DNA of 64,000 nucleotides from Hymenobacter polaris (lineage in GTDB: Bacteria > Bacteroidota > Bacteroidia > Cytophagales > Hymenobacteraceae), in NCBI RefSeq assembly GCF_012927305.1, contig NZ_JABBGH010000003.1, forward strand, positions 310,001-374,000. Direction: 5' to 3'. Numbering within the stretch: position 1 is the first letter of the stretch; each line of letters starts with the position of its first letter. The notes below the pieces were generated by a model. The model ran no database searches. It worked only from the letters and a program-made list of their open reading frames with translations, and was not told where the DNA came from. This document shows, one piece after another, positions 15,122-23,938 of this stretch. A program made the translations under genes and the position numbers.

Positions 15122-16720
15122 ATGCAAGCCCCCGAAAGCCGCGTTGTTGTGCGTGGCAGCGAGCGCCAGCCGCTACCCGATGCCTTGCCCGCCCACGCAC
15201 CCGCGCTCGACGAGCGCCTAGAAGTGACCGTGCGCGTGCGCCCCAAAAATGACCCGGCCAGCTTACTGGCTACCAGTCCTTTTGCCGACCAGCTGCCCGC
15301 CGAGCGCACCTACCTCACCCGCGAGCAGCTCGACGAGCAGCTGGGCGCCGACCCCCACGACCTAACCCAGGTGCACGCCTTTGCCCACGCCCACGGCCTG
15401 GCGGTGGTGCACACCGATGCAGCCCGGCGCAGCGTGGTGCTGGCGGGCACGGCCGCCGCCATGGGCGCCGCCTTTGGCACCGAGCTGCAGCACTACCACA
15501 GCCCCGGCGGCACCTACCGGGGCCGCACGGGCGTGCTCACGGTGCCGGCCCCATTGGGCGACATCGTACAGGGCGTGTTTGGGCTCGACGACCGGCCGCA
15601 GGCCGAGCCGCACTTCCAGGTGCGGCCGGGGCGCGGGCCGGGGGCCATTGTAGCCCACGCGGCCAGCGCCGCCTTCACGCCGCCGCAGCTGGCGCAGCTC
15701 TACCAGTTTCCGGCGGGGCTGGATGGCGCGGGGCAAACCATTGCCATCATCGAGCTGGGCGGGGGCTTTAAGCCGCAGGACCTCAAAACGTATTTTGCGG
15801 GCCTAGGCCTGCCCGCGCCTACCGTGAAGGTGGTGAGCGTGGGCGGCGCCCGCAACCAGCCCACCAATGCCAACAGCGCCGATGGCGAGGTGCTGCTCGA
15901 TATTGAGGTGGCCGCCGCCGTGGCCCCTAGGGCGAAGATTGTGGTGTACTTCGCGGCCAACACCTCGCAGGGCTTCCTGAATGCTATTACGCAAGCCATT
16001 CACGACAAGACTAACAAGCCGAGCATCATCTCTATCAGCTGGGGCGGGCCTGAATCGACCTGGACCAGCCAGGCGCTCGACCAGTTCAACCAAGCATTTC
16101 AGTCAGCCGCGCTGCTGGGCGTCACGGTGTGTTGCGCCGCCGGCGACAACGGCTCGGCCGACGGCGTGAGCGACGGCCAGCCGCACGCCGACTTTCCGGC
16201 CAGCAGCCCCTACGCGCTGGCTTGCGGCGGCACCAAGCTGGTGGCCAGCGGCCCCAGCATCAGCAGCGAGGTGGTGTGGAACGAGGGACCCGACAGCGCT
16301 ACGGGCGGGGGCATCAGTGCCTACTTCCCGGTGCCCGACTACCAGCAGCAACTGACGCTGCCCGCTGCCGCCAAACCCGGCCGCGGCCTGCCCGATGTGG
16401 CCGGCGACGCCGACCCCAACACCGGCTACCAGGTGCGCGTGGATGGCCAAGACCTGGTTATTGGCGGCACCAGCGCCGTGGCACCGCTCTGGGCCGGCCT
16501 GCTGGCCTTGCTCAACCAAAAGCTCCCTAGGCCGGTGGGCTTCCTCAACCCGCTGCTCTACGGCTCGCTAATCGGCAAAAACGCAACCCGCGACATCACC
16601 AGCGGCACCAACGGCGCCTACGCGGCCGGCCCCGGCTGGGACGCCTGCACCGGCTGGGGTAGCCCTAGGGGCGCCGCGCTGCTAGCGGCCTTGCAGGGCG
16701 GCAGTAGACCGGCGGCGTAG
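15122..16720 (+). CDS. S53 family serine peptidase (sedolisin/pro-kumamolisin type)
   Basis: An acid-type serine-carboxyl peptidase of 532 residues. An N-terminal pro-kumamolisin activation domain spans about residues 45-185 (YLTREQLDEQLGADPHDL). The catalytic domain has the Glu/Asp pair in GEVLLDIE (about residues 256-260), the oxyanion Asp in AAGDNGSADG (about 341) and the nucleophile Ser in GGTSAVAPLWAG (about 451). The C-terminal DITSGTNGAYAAGPGWD fits the calcium site. No N-terminal signal peptide is visible, nor a T9SS-type C-terminal domain, so the export route is unclear. It is a stand-alone gene. Confidence 0.93.
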   Translation: MQAPESRVVVRGSERQPLPDALPAHAPALDERLEVTVRVRPKNDPASLLATSPFADQLPAERTYLTREQLDEQLGADPHDLTQVHAFAHAHGLAVVHTDAARRSVVLAGTAAAMGAAFGTELQHYHSPGGTYRGRTGVLTVPAPLGDIVQGVFGLDDRPQAEPHFQVRPGRGPGAIVAHAASAAFTPPQLAQLYQFPAGLDGAGQTIAIIELGGGFKPQDLKTYFAGLGLPAPTVKVVSVGGARNQPTNANSADGEVLLDIEVAAAVAPRAKIVVYFAANTSQGFLNAITQAIHDKTNKPSIISISWGGPESTWTSQALDQFNQAFQSAALLGVTVCCAAGDNGSADGVSDGQPHADFPASSPYALACGGTKLVASGPSISSEVVWNEGPDSATGGGISAYFPVPDYQQQLTLPAAAKPGRGLPDVAGDADPNTGYQVRVDGQDLVIGGTSAVAPLWAGLLALLNQKLPRPVGFLNPLLYGSLIGKNATRDITSGTNGAYAAGPGWDACTGWGSPRGAALLAALQGGSRPAA

Positions 16721-16726
16721 GAATAG

Positions 16727-17070
16727 TTATTTCAAGCTCACCCCCAACGACCCTAACGAGTCAAATCGCCGCGACCGTATTGTACCACTCTCTTTCCAAA
16801 GTAGCGTGTAGCCATCACTGAGTTGCTTTTGCGGACGATTATTGGGGCCTAGCACGTAGTGCGACCTTGCAGCGTCAGAGCCACTCGCACTTTTAAGGCA
16901 TTCTGTCCACATCTGATACACTCAGCAGCTTATTATAAATTGCCTCTTCAGCAATGTGGGCATCCTTAGGGTCGATAGCCCATAAGCACTTGTCAGTCCA
17001 TAAAAGAAAGTCAGGGTAGAATTTAGTATTATCCTCGCCTAGCTCAGGGAGGGAACAGGCTGCGGCAGTT
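16727..17070 (-). pseudogene. C-terminal remnant of a type III restriction/DEAD-box helicase-like gene
   Basis: Reading the minus strand from about 17070, one frame gives ELGEDNTKFYPDFLLW, then CLWAIDPKDAHIAEEA, and ends at an in-frame TAA near 16896. A shifted frame (CLKSASGSDAARSHYV) continues to a stop at 16727. The FYPDF-hydrophobic-IDPK pattern is like the C-terminal nuclease-type end of type III restriction or DEAD/DEAH helicases. No ATP-binding part is left upstream. I read it as a frameshifted, truncated remnant; the family assignment rests on a short stretch. It is A+T-richer than its neighbours and lacks CCTAGG sites. Confidence 0.4.
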
Positions 17071-18645
17071 GAAATATGTCTTACCTATTGCTAAATGCGT
17101 TTTTTACTGCAAGTAGGGAACAGGCTACCACAGAAAAGGGTATAGGCTGCCGGCCGGCTATTTTTGCCTGTCGCACGGCCGTCGCTGTCGCCTTCCCACT
17201 CCTGCCATGACCGTTGAACAAGTACGCCAGCTGTTAGCCCAGGGCGAGGGCATTCGAGTAGAGTTTAAGGAGGCGGCCATGGCCCTGCCAGACAGCTTCT
17301 TCGACACGGCCTGTGCCTTCCTCAATCGTGAGGGCGGTACCATCTTGCTAGGTGTGGCCGACGATAGCACAGTGCTATGAGTGCGGCCGGAAGCGGTCGA
17401 AACGTTACGTACTAACATTGCCACGCAATCCAATAACGCTGAAAAGCTCAACCCAGCCTGTGTATTGTTTCCTACTCAGGCAGTTTTAGACGGCAAGGTG
17501 GTACTATGTGTGCAGGTGGTAGCCGACTCGCAATTACACCTTACCCGTGGGGCTGTGTATGACCGCTCCGAAGACGGCGACTTTCGTGTAACCGACCCCG
17601 CCCGCATCGCTGAGCTGTACAATCGTAAGCGGCTGTTCTACACAGAAGGCACCCTTTACGAGTATTTGCGCTTTGAAGACCTCCGCGCCGACCTGTTTCC
17701 GCGAGTGCGCCGCTTGATGGCTAACCGCAACCCCGACCATCCCTGGCTGGCCTTGGACGACCGGCAGATGCTAGCTAAGGCAGGCCTGTATAAGCGCGAT
17801 TTCCAGACCGGCAAGGAGGGCTACACGCTAGCCGCCGCCCTGCTATTCGGCCAGGACGAAGTAATCGCGCAGATTGTACCACACCACCGCATCGACGCGC
17901 TGGTGCGCCGCCAGGACTTAGACCGCTACGATGACCGCCTCGACGTGCGCACCAACCTGATTGAAGCCTATGTGCTGCTGATGGAGTTCATTGGCAAGCA
18001 TCTACCCGATTCCTTTTACTTAGAAGGCACTACCCGCGTGAGTCTGCGCGACAAGATTTTCCGCGAGGTAGTGGCCAATATCCTCGTCCACCGCGAGTAC
18101 ACCAACGCCCGCCCCACCACGCTTGTTATTTATAGTGACCGGGTGGAGGCCGAAAACGCCAACGTACCGCACCACAGCCCCGGCCCGATGCAACTCGACA
18201 ACTTCTCGCCCTACCCCAAAAACCCTAGCATCGCCAAGTTTTTCTTGCAACTGGGTCGGGTAGATGAGTTAGGCTCCGGTATCCTAAATATCACTAAGTA
18301 CCTGCCACGCTATGTGCGCGGGGCCGCGCCGCGCTTTGTGGACGGCAATGTATTTCAGACGGTGCTACCACTGGCCGTGTACCCGCTCGGCGAAGTAGCC
18401 GACTTGTGGCTGAGCTATTTGGATTTGTCCGTTTCGGAAAGCGACCGGCAGATGACCCGGCAGCTTGCCGTAGGTCAGGACCTACGCACATTGCTCGACA
18501 ATCCTGAACGCCTGGCTTACGAGCTAGGTACAAGCTGGGTGCAAAAAGGGAACAGGCTCAATCTGGAAAAACATACGTCAGATGATGAAATACCCGCTTT
18601 TACTAATTGGCAGGGACTCAGCTTAGCCCAGAAAGGGAACAAGCT
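17051..18645 (+). repeat. four dispersed copies of GGGAACAGGCT
   Basis: The 11-mer occurs at 17051-17061, 17116-17126 and 18548-18558, with a one-base variant (GGGAACAAGCT) at 18635-18645, all in the same orientation. In the AlbA_2 gene, the last two encode KGNRL and KGNKL. The first two lie outside it and would also read GNRL on the plus strand, which suggests remains of repeated coding units upstream. Confidence 0.5.
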
Positions 18646-18883
18646 ACTATCCATCCGGCTGCGTAATATGGTTGCCACGCTGCTGGTCTGCCTGGAGCCA
18701 AGGCCGCTGATTGAAGTTATGCAGTTGCTGGATTTCACCAGCCGGAGCCGCTTCAAAACAGGCTATACCGACGCACTAATTCAGCGGGGATTACTTGCGC
18801 TTACACTACCAGCAATTCCTAGCTCTCCTAATCAGCGATATCAGACTACAATTCGTGGACGCAATTTCTTGAGCGGCGGCTAA
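17207..18883 (+). pseudogene. AlbA_2 (Schlafen-like) domain protein interrupted by in-frame TGA
   Basis: From ATG 17207 one frame reads the AlbA_2 domain (VRQLLAQGEGIRVEFKEA, then FLNREGGTILLGVADD), hits TGA at 17378-17380, and continues in the same frame through VRPEAVETLRTNIATQSNN to 18883. Family members have a Gly at the stop position (a GVxPEAVE pattern), so a single GGA to TGA change explains it. The rest shows REVVANILVHREY and the ATP-binding-like GSGILNITKYL of RecG-like AlbA_2 proteins, then KGNRL/KGNKL repeats. Such proteins often sit in defence or regulatory islands. The C-terminal 501 codons could start at GTG 17381, but would lack the DNA-binding domain. No CCTAGG occurs here. 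Confidence 0.75.
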
Positions 18884-18901
18884 CCCATCCCCACCAATTG
18901 C

Positions 18902-20659
18902 TTATTTAGCATTCAGCTTCGAGTGCTTGTGGCCATACGTAAAGTATATCCCGAGGCCAATCAGCAGCCAGATGAAGAACATCGTCCAGTTGTTGATGCC
19001 GAGCTGCGTCATCAGGTAGAGGTTGGTGAGCAGGCCTAGGACGGGCAGCAGCGAAAGCTTTTTGCGGAACGTGACGACAGCAATGGCCAGCGCCGCCAGG
19101 ATGAACACGAGGTAGGGAATCTGGTGGCGGAAGACGGCGTAGTAGCCCTCGTGGGTGCGGGCGGCGGTGGTGCCGTCCACGTCTTCTAGCAGCTTCACGA
19201 GGGTGCCGCGGTCGTACTGCCACAGCAGCAACGCACTGACCACCAAGATGGCCGGCACCAGCCAGCGGCCATTGAGGTAAGGCACCGTGAAGCGGGCGCC
19301 CGACTGGCCGTAGGGGTCGAGGATGAGGATGCCGCCGCAAACCAGCGCGAAGGCGAACAGCGTGCCGATGCTGGTCAGGTCCACCACCAGGTCCATATTC
19401 AGAAACAGCGCCGGCACGCCCACGAACAGGCCCGTGACAATGGTGCTGAACGAGGGCGTGTGAAAGCGCGGGTGGATGCGGGCAAATACCGGCGGCAGCA
19501 GCCCGTCGCGGCTCATCGTCAGCCAGATGCGGGGCTGCCCCAGCTGAAACACCAGTAGCACCGAGGCCATGGCAAACACGGCGCTCACGGCCACCAGGCC
19601 CGAGAACTTGGGCAGGCCTACCTTGGCAAACACGAACGAAAGCGGGTCGCCCACGCCCAGCTCCTTGTAGCTCACCATGCCCGTGAGCACCAGCGTAATC
19701 AGCACGTAGAGCACGGTGCAGATGATGAGCGCGTACATCATGGCCTTGGGTAAGTCGCGCTGCGGGTTTTTGCACTCCTCGGCGGTGGTCGAGATGGCGT
19801 CGAAGCCGATGTAGGCAAAGAAGACGGCCGACACGCCCTTGAGCACTCCGCCGATGCCGTTGGGGGCGAAGGGCGTCCAGTTGGCGGGCTTGATGTAGAA
19901 CACGCCCACCGCGATAACAATGGCCACTACGGCTAGCTTCAAGGCTACCAGCAGGTTAGAGGCATTCTTGCTTTCCTTGATGCCCACGTAAACTAGGGCC
20001 GTGATGAGCACGGTGATGCCAAACGCGGGCAAATCGACCACTAGCCGGAAGCCGTCGAACAACTCGGGGGCGCTGGTCCAGGCCTGGTAGCCGGCTAGTT
20101 GGGCGGGCGTGGTGCTGGCTTGCAGGTTGCCACCGGCTTGCATCACGGCCAGCACGGCCTGGTAGCCGCTGTAGGCGCTTTGGGTACCCATCGTCAGCCA
20201 GCGGGGCAGGGCTAGGCCCACGCCGTCGAGCAGGCCAGTGAAGTAGTCGCTCCACGAAATGGCCACCACGATGTTGCCCACCGCATATTCCATGATGAGC
20301 GCCCAGCCGATAATCCAGGCCGCCAGCTCGCCAAACGAGGTGTAGGCGTATGTGTAGGCCGAGCCGCTGACCGGAATGGTGGCCGCAAACTGCGCGTAGC
20401 ACAAAGCCGAGAACGCGCAGGCGATGGCCGTGAAGACGAACAGCAGCGACACGGCCGGCCCCCCGTTGAGGCTGGCCTGCCCGATAGTGCTGAAGATGCC
20501 TGCCCCAATGATGGCCGCAATGCCCAGGCCCGTGAGGTCGCGCACGGTGAGGTGGCGGGCCAGCCCACCGCCGCCGTGCCCTTCGGCATCGGCGGGCGGG
20601 TGGGCCAGGATGGACTCAACGGTTTTGCGGCGAAAGAGCGAGTTGGTGGCAGGAGGCAT
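18902..20659 (-). CDS. APC-superfamily amino acid permease
   Basis: A 585-residue membrane protein with 12 or more helices. TVRDLTGLGIAAIIGAGIFS at about residues 40-60 is the conserved first APC helix with the GAGIF substrate loop. VSGSAYTYAYTSFGE and FFAYIGFDAISTTAEECKNP match cationic amino acid transporters (CAT type). The exact substrate is not readable. The start ATG at 20657-20659 gives a 35-residue cytoplasmic tail before helix 1. Its promoter region is shared with the divergent lipoprotein gene at 20906. Confidence 0.92.
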   Translation of the reverse strand: MPPATNSLFRRKTVESILAHPPADAEGHGGGGLARHLTVRDLTGLGIAAIIGAGIFSTIGQASLNGGPAVSLLFVFTAIACAFSALCYAQFAATIPVSGSAYTYAYTSFGELAAWIIGWALIMEYAVGNIVVAISWSDYFTGLLDGVGLALPRWLTMGTQSAYSGYQAVLAVMQAGGNLQASTTPAQLAGYQAWTSAPELFDGFRLVVDLPAFGITVLITALVYVGIKESKNASNLLVALKLAVVAIVIAVGVFYIKPANWTPFAPNGIGGVLKGVSAVFFAYIGFDAISTTAEECKNPQRDLPKAMMYALIICTVLYVLITLVLTGMVSYKELGVGDPLSFVFAKVGLPKFSGLVAVSAVFAMASVLLVFQLGQPRIWLTMSRDGLLPPVFARIHPRFHTPSFSTIVTGLFVGVPALFLNMDLVVDLTSIGTLFAFALVCGGILILDPYGQSGARFTVPYLNGRWLVPAILVVSALLLWQYDRGTLVKLLEDVDGTTAARTHEGYYAVFRHQIPYLVFILAALAIAVVTFRKKLSLLPVLGLLTNLYLMTQLGINNWTMFFIWLLIGLGIYFTYGHKHSKLNAK

Positions 20660-20828
20660 TCGGGCGAGGGCGAGTTAAACCGGCAAAGTAGCAGTCGGGC
20701 AAGTTACGCCCCACGGCCCGCTACCACCACAAGGCCCCAGGGTGGCCCTAGGCAGCCGGCCGTGCCCTAGGGCTGCATAAAGCCCAGAAAAATTTTCACT
20801 CGCCAGCACAAGCGATGCTTCTGCCTGA

Positions 20829-20836
20829 TATTTTTG
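20829..20836 (+). promoter_or_regulatory. possible -7 element before the 20906 lipoprotein gene
   Basis: TATTTTTG is an exact TAnnTTTG match about 70 bp upstream of the ATG. The 246-bp divergent spacer also holds three CCTAGG palindromes (20746, 20767, 20873 areas). No -33 box is convincing. Confidence 0.35.
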
Positions 20837-20905
20837 ATACTAATAACTACTTGACCATTAGCACCTATTTCACCCCTAGGGCCGACCAGGCGCCCCCTGC
20901 TGCCG

Positions 20906-22060
20906 ATGAAGCTTTCTACCTCTCTGCTGCCCCTGGCTACCCTGCTGGCCGCCTGCGAGGGCGCTAGCCCCACCGCCACTGCCCACGCCGCCCAGGCCGC
21001 CCGCGACCTCGCCCAGGCTACGGCGGCGGCCCCGTCCTCCACCGAGCCCGCTGCTACCGCGCCCATGACGCCCACTGCCCCCACCCCGCCCCCGGCTGCG
21101 CCTTATACCGTGCGCGGCATCCTCGACCCCGGCATGCAAAACATCGTGGCTTTTGCGCTGAAGATTCCGCGGGGCTGGCACTTGCAGCAGGCGTTTACGC
21201 GCAAGTGGAACGGCGCGACGCCCATCACCCAAGTATCGCTGCGGCTACTGGCGCCCGACGGGCAGCAGCAGATTGACTTTTTGCCCGAGCGGCCCTACTA
21301 CTACCAAGATGGGCCCACCGCGCGCAGCCTGCGCCAGCAGGCCGCCAGCATGGGCCTGGCCACGCCCCGGCACGACGAGTATGAGCTACCGCCCATGGCC
21401 CCGCTCGCCTACATCCGGCAGGTACTATTGCCCAACCTGGCGCAGCAAGGCTTTCGCCTGCAGCCCACTGGCCAGCACGAGCAGCCAGCCGGGGGCAGCT
21501 CGGCCACGGGCTACGTAGACGGCCGCCTACCCAACGGCCGCCGCGCCCGCGTGGAGTGCGTGGTGAACACCCACGCCACCAACATGAGCGGCGAGGTGTA
21601 CTACCAGTGGGCGGCGCTGCCCTCCATCACCCAGACCAGCGGCGAGCTGGCGCCCACGTTTGCCTACACGCAGGCGGCGCGCAAGTCGTTCAGCATCAAT
21701 CCCGCCTGGCAGCGCCTCAACCAGCAGCTCACCCAGCGCGGGCAGCATAGCAACCAAGAGGCTACCCAGCGCGATGCCGAGGCCTACCGGGCGTATCAGC
21801 AGCACCAGCTGGCGCTGCAGCAGCAAACCACCGCCGACCGCCAGCGCTTGCAAGACCAGATTGCCCAGGCCCGCGGCGACCTACTGAGCGGCAAAACCCG
21901 CTACGACAATCCCGCCACCGGCGACCGCTACCGCGTGGACGACCGCTACAACCACGTGTACCAGGACCGCAACGGCGCCCTGCACGGCAGCAACGTGCCC
22001 CTCGATGCCGGCGCCCTCGACTGGCAGGAACTGCAGCAAGTGGAACTGAAAAACTACTAG
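20906..22060 (+). CDS. hypothetical lipoprotein
   Basis: A 384-residue protein with a lipoprotein signal peptide (lipobox LLAAC at residues 13-17), then an Ala/Thr/Pro-rich linker to about residue 65. The globular part includes MQNIVAFALKIPRGWHLQQAF and a Gln-rich coiled-coil-like stretch (residues 275-325, QQHQLALQQQTTADRQRL). The end, YDNPATGDRYRVDDRYNHVY, looks like a small beta repeat. No family was recognised. It is likely anchored in the outer membrane facing the periplasm. The following gene is 63 nt away on the same strand. Confidence 0.7.
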   Translation: MKLSTSLLPLATLLAACEGASPTATAHAAQAARDLAQATAAAPSSTEPAATAPMTPTAPTPPPAAPYTVRGILDPGMQNIVAFALKIPRGWHLQQAFTRKWNGATPITQVSLRLLAPDGQQQIDFLPERPYYYQDGPTARSLRQQAASMGLATPRHDEYELPPMAPLAYIRQVLLPNLAQQGFRLQPTGQHEQPAGGSSATGYVDGRLPNGRRARVECVVNTHATNMSGEVYYQWAALPSITQTSGELAPTFAYTQAARKSFSINPAWQRLNQQLTQRGQHSNQEATQRDAEAYRAYQQHQLALQQQTTADRQRLQDQIAQARGDLLSGKTRYDNPATGDRYRVDDRYNHVYQDRNGALHGSNVPLDAGALDWQELQQVELKNY

Positions 22061-22123
22061 CTGCCCTCGTGTGCGAAAAGGCCATTGTTGGCATCGGGTT
22101 ACCTACACCCACCCTGCCCCGCC

Positions 22124-22612
22124 ATGCCCCACCCTGCTACCCGGCTCACTATTCCGCGGCCTTGCTCCCAAAGCTGGGCGGCCATGGTGCCCACCGGCCC
22201 CGGCCGCCGCTGCGCCGCTTGCCAGAAAGTAGTGGTCGATTTCACCCGAAAAACGGACGCCGAGATTCTGGCCTATTTGGCGCAAGCAGACCGTGGCAAT
22301 ACCTGCGGACGCTTTCGGGCCGGGCAGCTGGCGCGGCCGCTGGCCGTTGCCGCGCCCGCGCGCCCGGCTGCTCGCTGGCAGGCCTGGCTAACGGGTGTGC
22401 TGCTGGCCACGCTGGCCCTGCCAAGCTGCCGGCACCCGCTCGGCGAGCCACGGCCCGTTGCCACCGCGCCCAGTGCTCGGTTTGCTGACGGCTGTGACAG
22501 CTGCGCGGTAGCGGGCACCACGATTTTAGCAACCGACTCGGTGGCGGTAGCCGCGGACTCAGCTAGCGCGCCGCCCGGCGAGCTGATGGGCGACGTGGAG
22601 GAACTGCCCTAA
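22124..22612 (+). CDS. Bacteroidota-type Cys-motif protein with one membrane segment
   Basis: A 162-residue protein. The N-terminus, TIPRPCSQSWAAM followed by GRRCAACQKVVVDFTRKTD and GNTCGRF, matches a widespread Bacteroidota family with a CxxC (here CAAC) and a flanking Cys, possibly metal binding. One hydrophobic helix lies near residues 92-112, followed by a low-complexity tail. Function unknown. The start was set at ATG 22124, because the family begins close to its TIPKPC motif; the frame is open 13 codons further. Confidence 0.65.
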   Translation: MPHPATRLTIPRPCSQSWAAMVPTGPGRRCAACQKVVVDFTRKTDAEILAYLAQADRGNTCGRFRAGQLARPLAVAAPARPAARWQAWLTGVLLATLALPSCRHPLGEPRPVATAPSARFADGCDSCAVAGTTILATDSVAVAADSASAPPGELMGDVEELP

Positions 22613-22685
22613 CACAACGGCGCGGCCCGGCACCAAGTAGGTGCCGAACAAACTTTTCGGCCTGTAAAAACCTTTGCCTAGGGAT

Positions 22686-23777
22686 ATGCTACGATTGCCT
22701 ACCCTAGGCCTGCTGACCCTACTACTGGCGGCCTGCGCTACCTTTAAGCCGGTGCCAACCACCCGCTTTAACCCTACTGCTACCCGCGCTGAGCTGCCCC
22801 AGGACGAGGCCGTGCACCCCAAAAACTCGCTGGAGTGGTGGTATCTCACCGGCCACCTGCGCGACCAGGCCAGCGGCGAAACCTTCGGCATTGAGTACGT
22901 CTTTTTTCACTTCAACCTGAAGGATGGCCGCGACGACTACCAGATGGTAAATGTGGCTATTACCGACCCTAGGGGCCAGAAATTCAACTACGACTACCAG
23001 CTGGACAAGCGGCCGCGCCTGCTCACCGACTCGCTGCCCCTGCGCCTGCGCGACCACAAAGCCGGGCAAACCTGGATTTTCGATGGGCAGGAGGGGCGCT
23101 ACCACTTTGCCGCCAACCTCACCGGCAAGCAGAACCAAGGCTATGGCCTCGACCTGACCACCACGCCCACCAAGCCCGTGCTGCTGCACGGCGGCACGGG
23201 CTACGAAAACTACGGCCAGGGCATTTTGGCTGGCTACTACAGCTACCCGCGCCTGGCCACGACGGGCACGCTGCTGGTGGGCGGCCAGCGCCACCAGGTA
23301 ACGGGCGAGCTGTGGTACGACCGGCAGTGGAACTGCACCAGCATCGTGAGCAAGGGCGTAGGCTGGGATTGGATGAGCATCCAGCTGCAAGAGCCCAGGG
23401 GTGAAGCCAAGATTAGCACCGAGCTGATGCTCAACACGCTGCGCAATACTGAAACCGGCCAGCAGCTCAACAACGGGTCCTACTTTTCGGCCGACAACCA
23501 GAACACGCACCTCGGCGGCCCCGACTTTCAACTCACGCCCCTCACGTACTGGGTTAGCCCGAAGTCGAAGAAGAAGTACCCAGCCAAATGGCGCGTGCAG
23601 GTGCCCGCCCAGGGCTACGACCTGACCGTGGAGCCGCTGGTGCCCGACCAGGAGCTGGGCCTGCGCTTCTTTCACGCCTTCACCATGTACTACTGGGAGG
23701 GCATGTGCCGCGTCACGGGCACGCACCACGGCCAGCCCGTATCGGGCAATGCCTACGTAGAAATCACGAACCGCTAG
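22686..23777 (+). CDS. AttH/CrtC-like lipocalin-domain lipoprotein
   Basis: A 363-residue protein with lipoprotein signal (LLAAC at about residues 12-16). It carries the family signature SLEWWYLTGHLRD near residue 55, YYYSYPRL-like GYYSYPRLATTG, ELWYDRQWN and later MYYWEGMCRVTG. This is the CrtC/AttH-type lipocalin-like fold (carotenoid 1,2-hydratase relatives). Most lipoprotein members are not carotenoid enzymes and are of unknown role, and no carotenoid genes are next to it. ATG 22686 was preferred to a TTG 12 nt earlier. Confidence 0.82.
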   Translation: MLRLPTLGLLTLLLAACATFKPVPTTRFNPTATRAELPQDEAVHPKNSLEWWYLTGHLRDQASGETFGIEYVFFHFNLKDGRDDYQMVNVAITDPRGQKFNYDYQLDKRPRLLTDSLPLRLRDHKAGQTWIFDGQEGRYHFAANLTGKQNQGYGLDLTTTPTKPVLLHGGTGYENYGQGILAGYYSYPRLATTGTLLVGGQRHQVTGELWYDRQWNCTSIVSKGVGWDWMSIQLQEPRGEAKISTELMLNTLRNTETGQQLNNGSYFSADNQNTHLGGPDFQLTPLTYWVSPKSKKKYPAKWRVQVPAQGYDLTVEPLVPDQELGLRFFHAFTMYYWEGMCRVTGTHHGQPVSGNAYVEITNR

Positions 23778-23938
23778 GGCGCCTGGCAGCGCAAGCGCGG
23801 CTGGAGCAGGAATGCCGCGGTATTTGCGCCTGGTGCTTTGGGCGGCTCAGCCGTGCTGGCCCGCACCCAAAAAGAATGCTTAATGTTTAAGAGCCTCCTA
23901 CCTACCCTAGGCCAGGAGCCCCAAAGCCCGCTAGGGGC

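Noticed and set aside
16727..16921. The 64-codon minus-strand frame as a complete small gene
   Set aside because: Its start lies within a longer helicase-like reading in another frame; it is better read as the tail of a frameshifted remnant.
17378..17380. TGA as selenocysteine or programmed readthrough in the AlbA_2 gene
   Set aside because: No hairpin of the SECIS type is apparent downstream, and the family has Gly and not Cys at this place.
17051..18645. GGGAACAGGCT copies as a CRISPR array
   Set aside because: Only four copies, uneven spacing, no spacer-length regularity and no cas genes.
22722..23729. 335-codon open frame opposite the CrtC-like gene
   Set aside because: Antisense shadow; the plus-strand product has signal peptide and family motifs.
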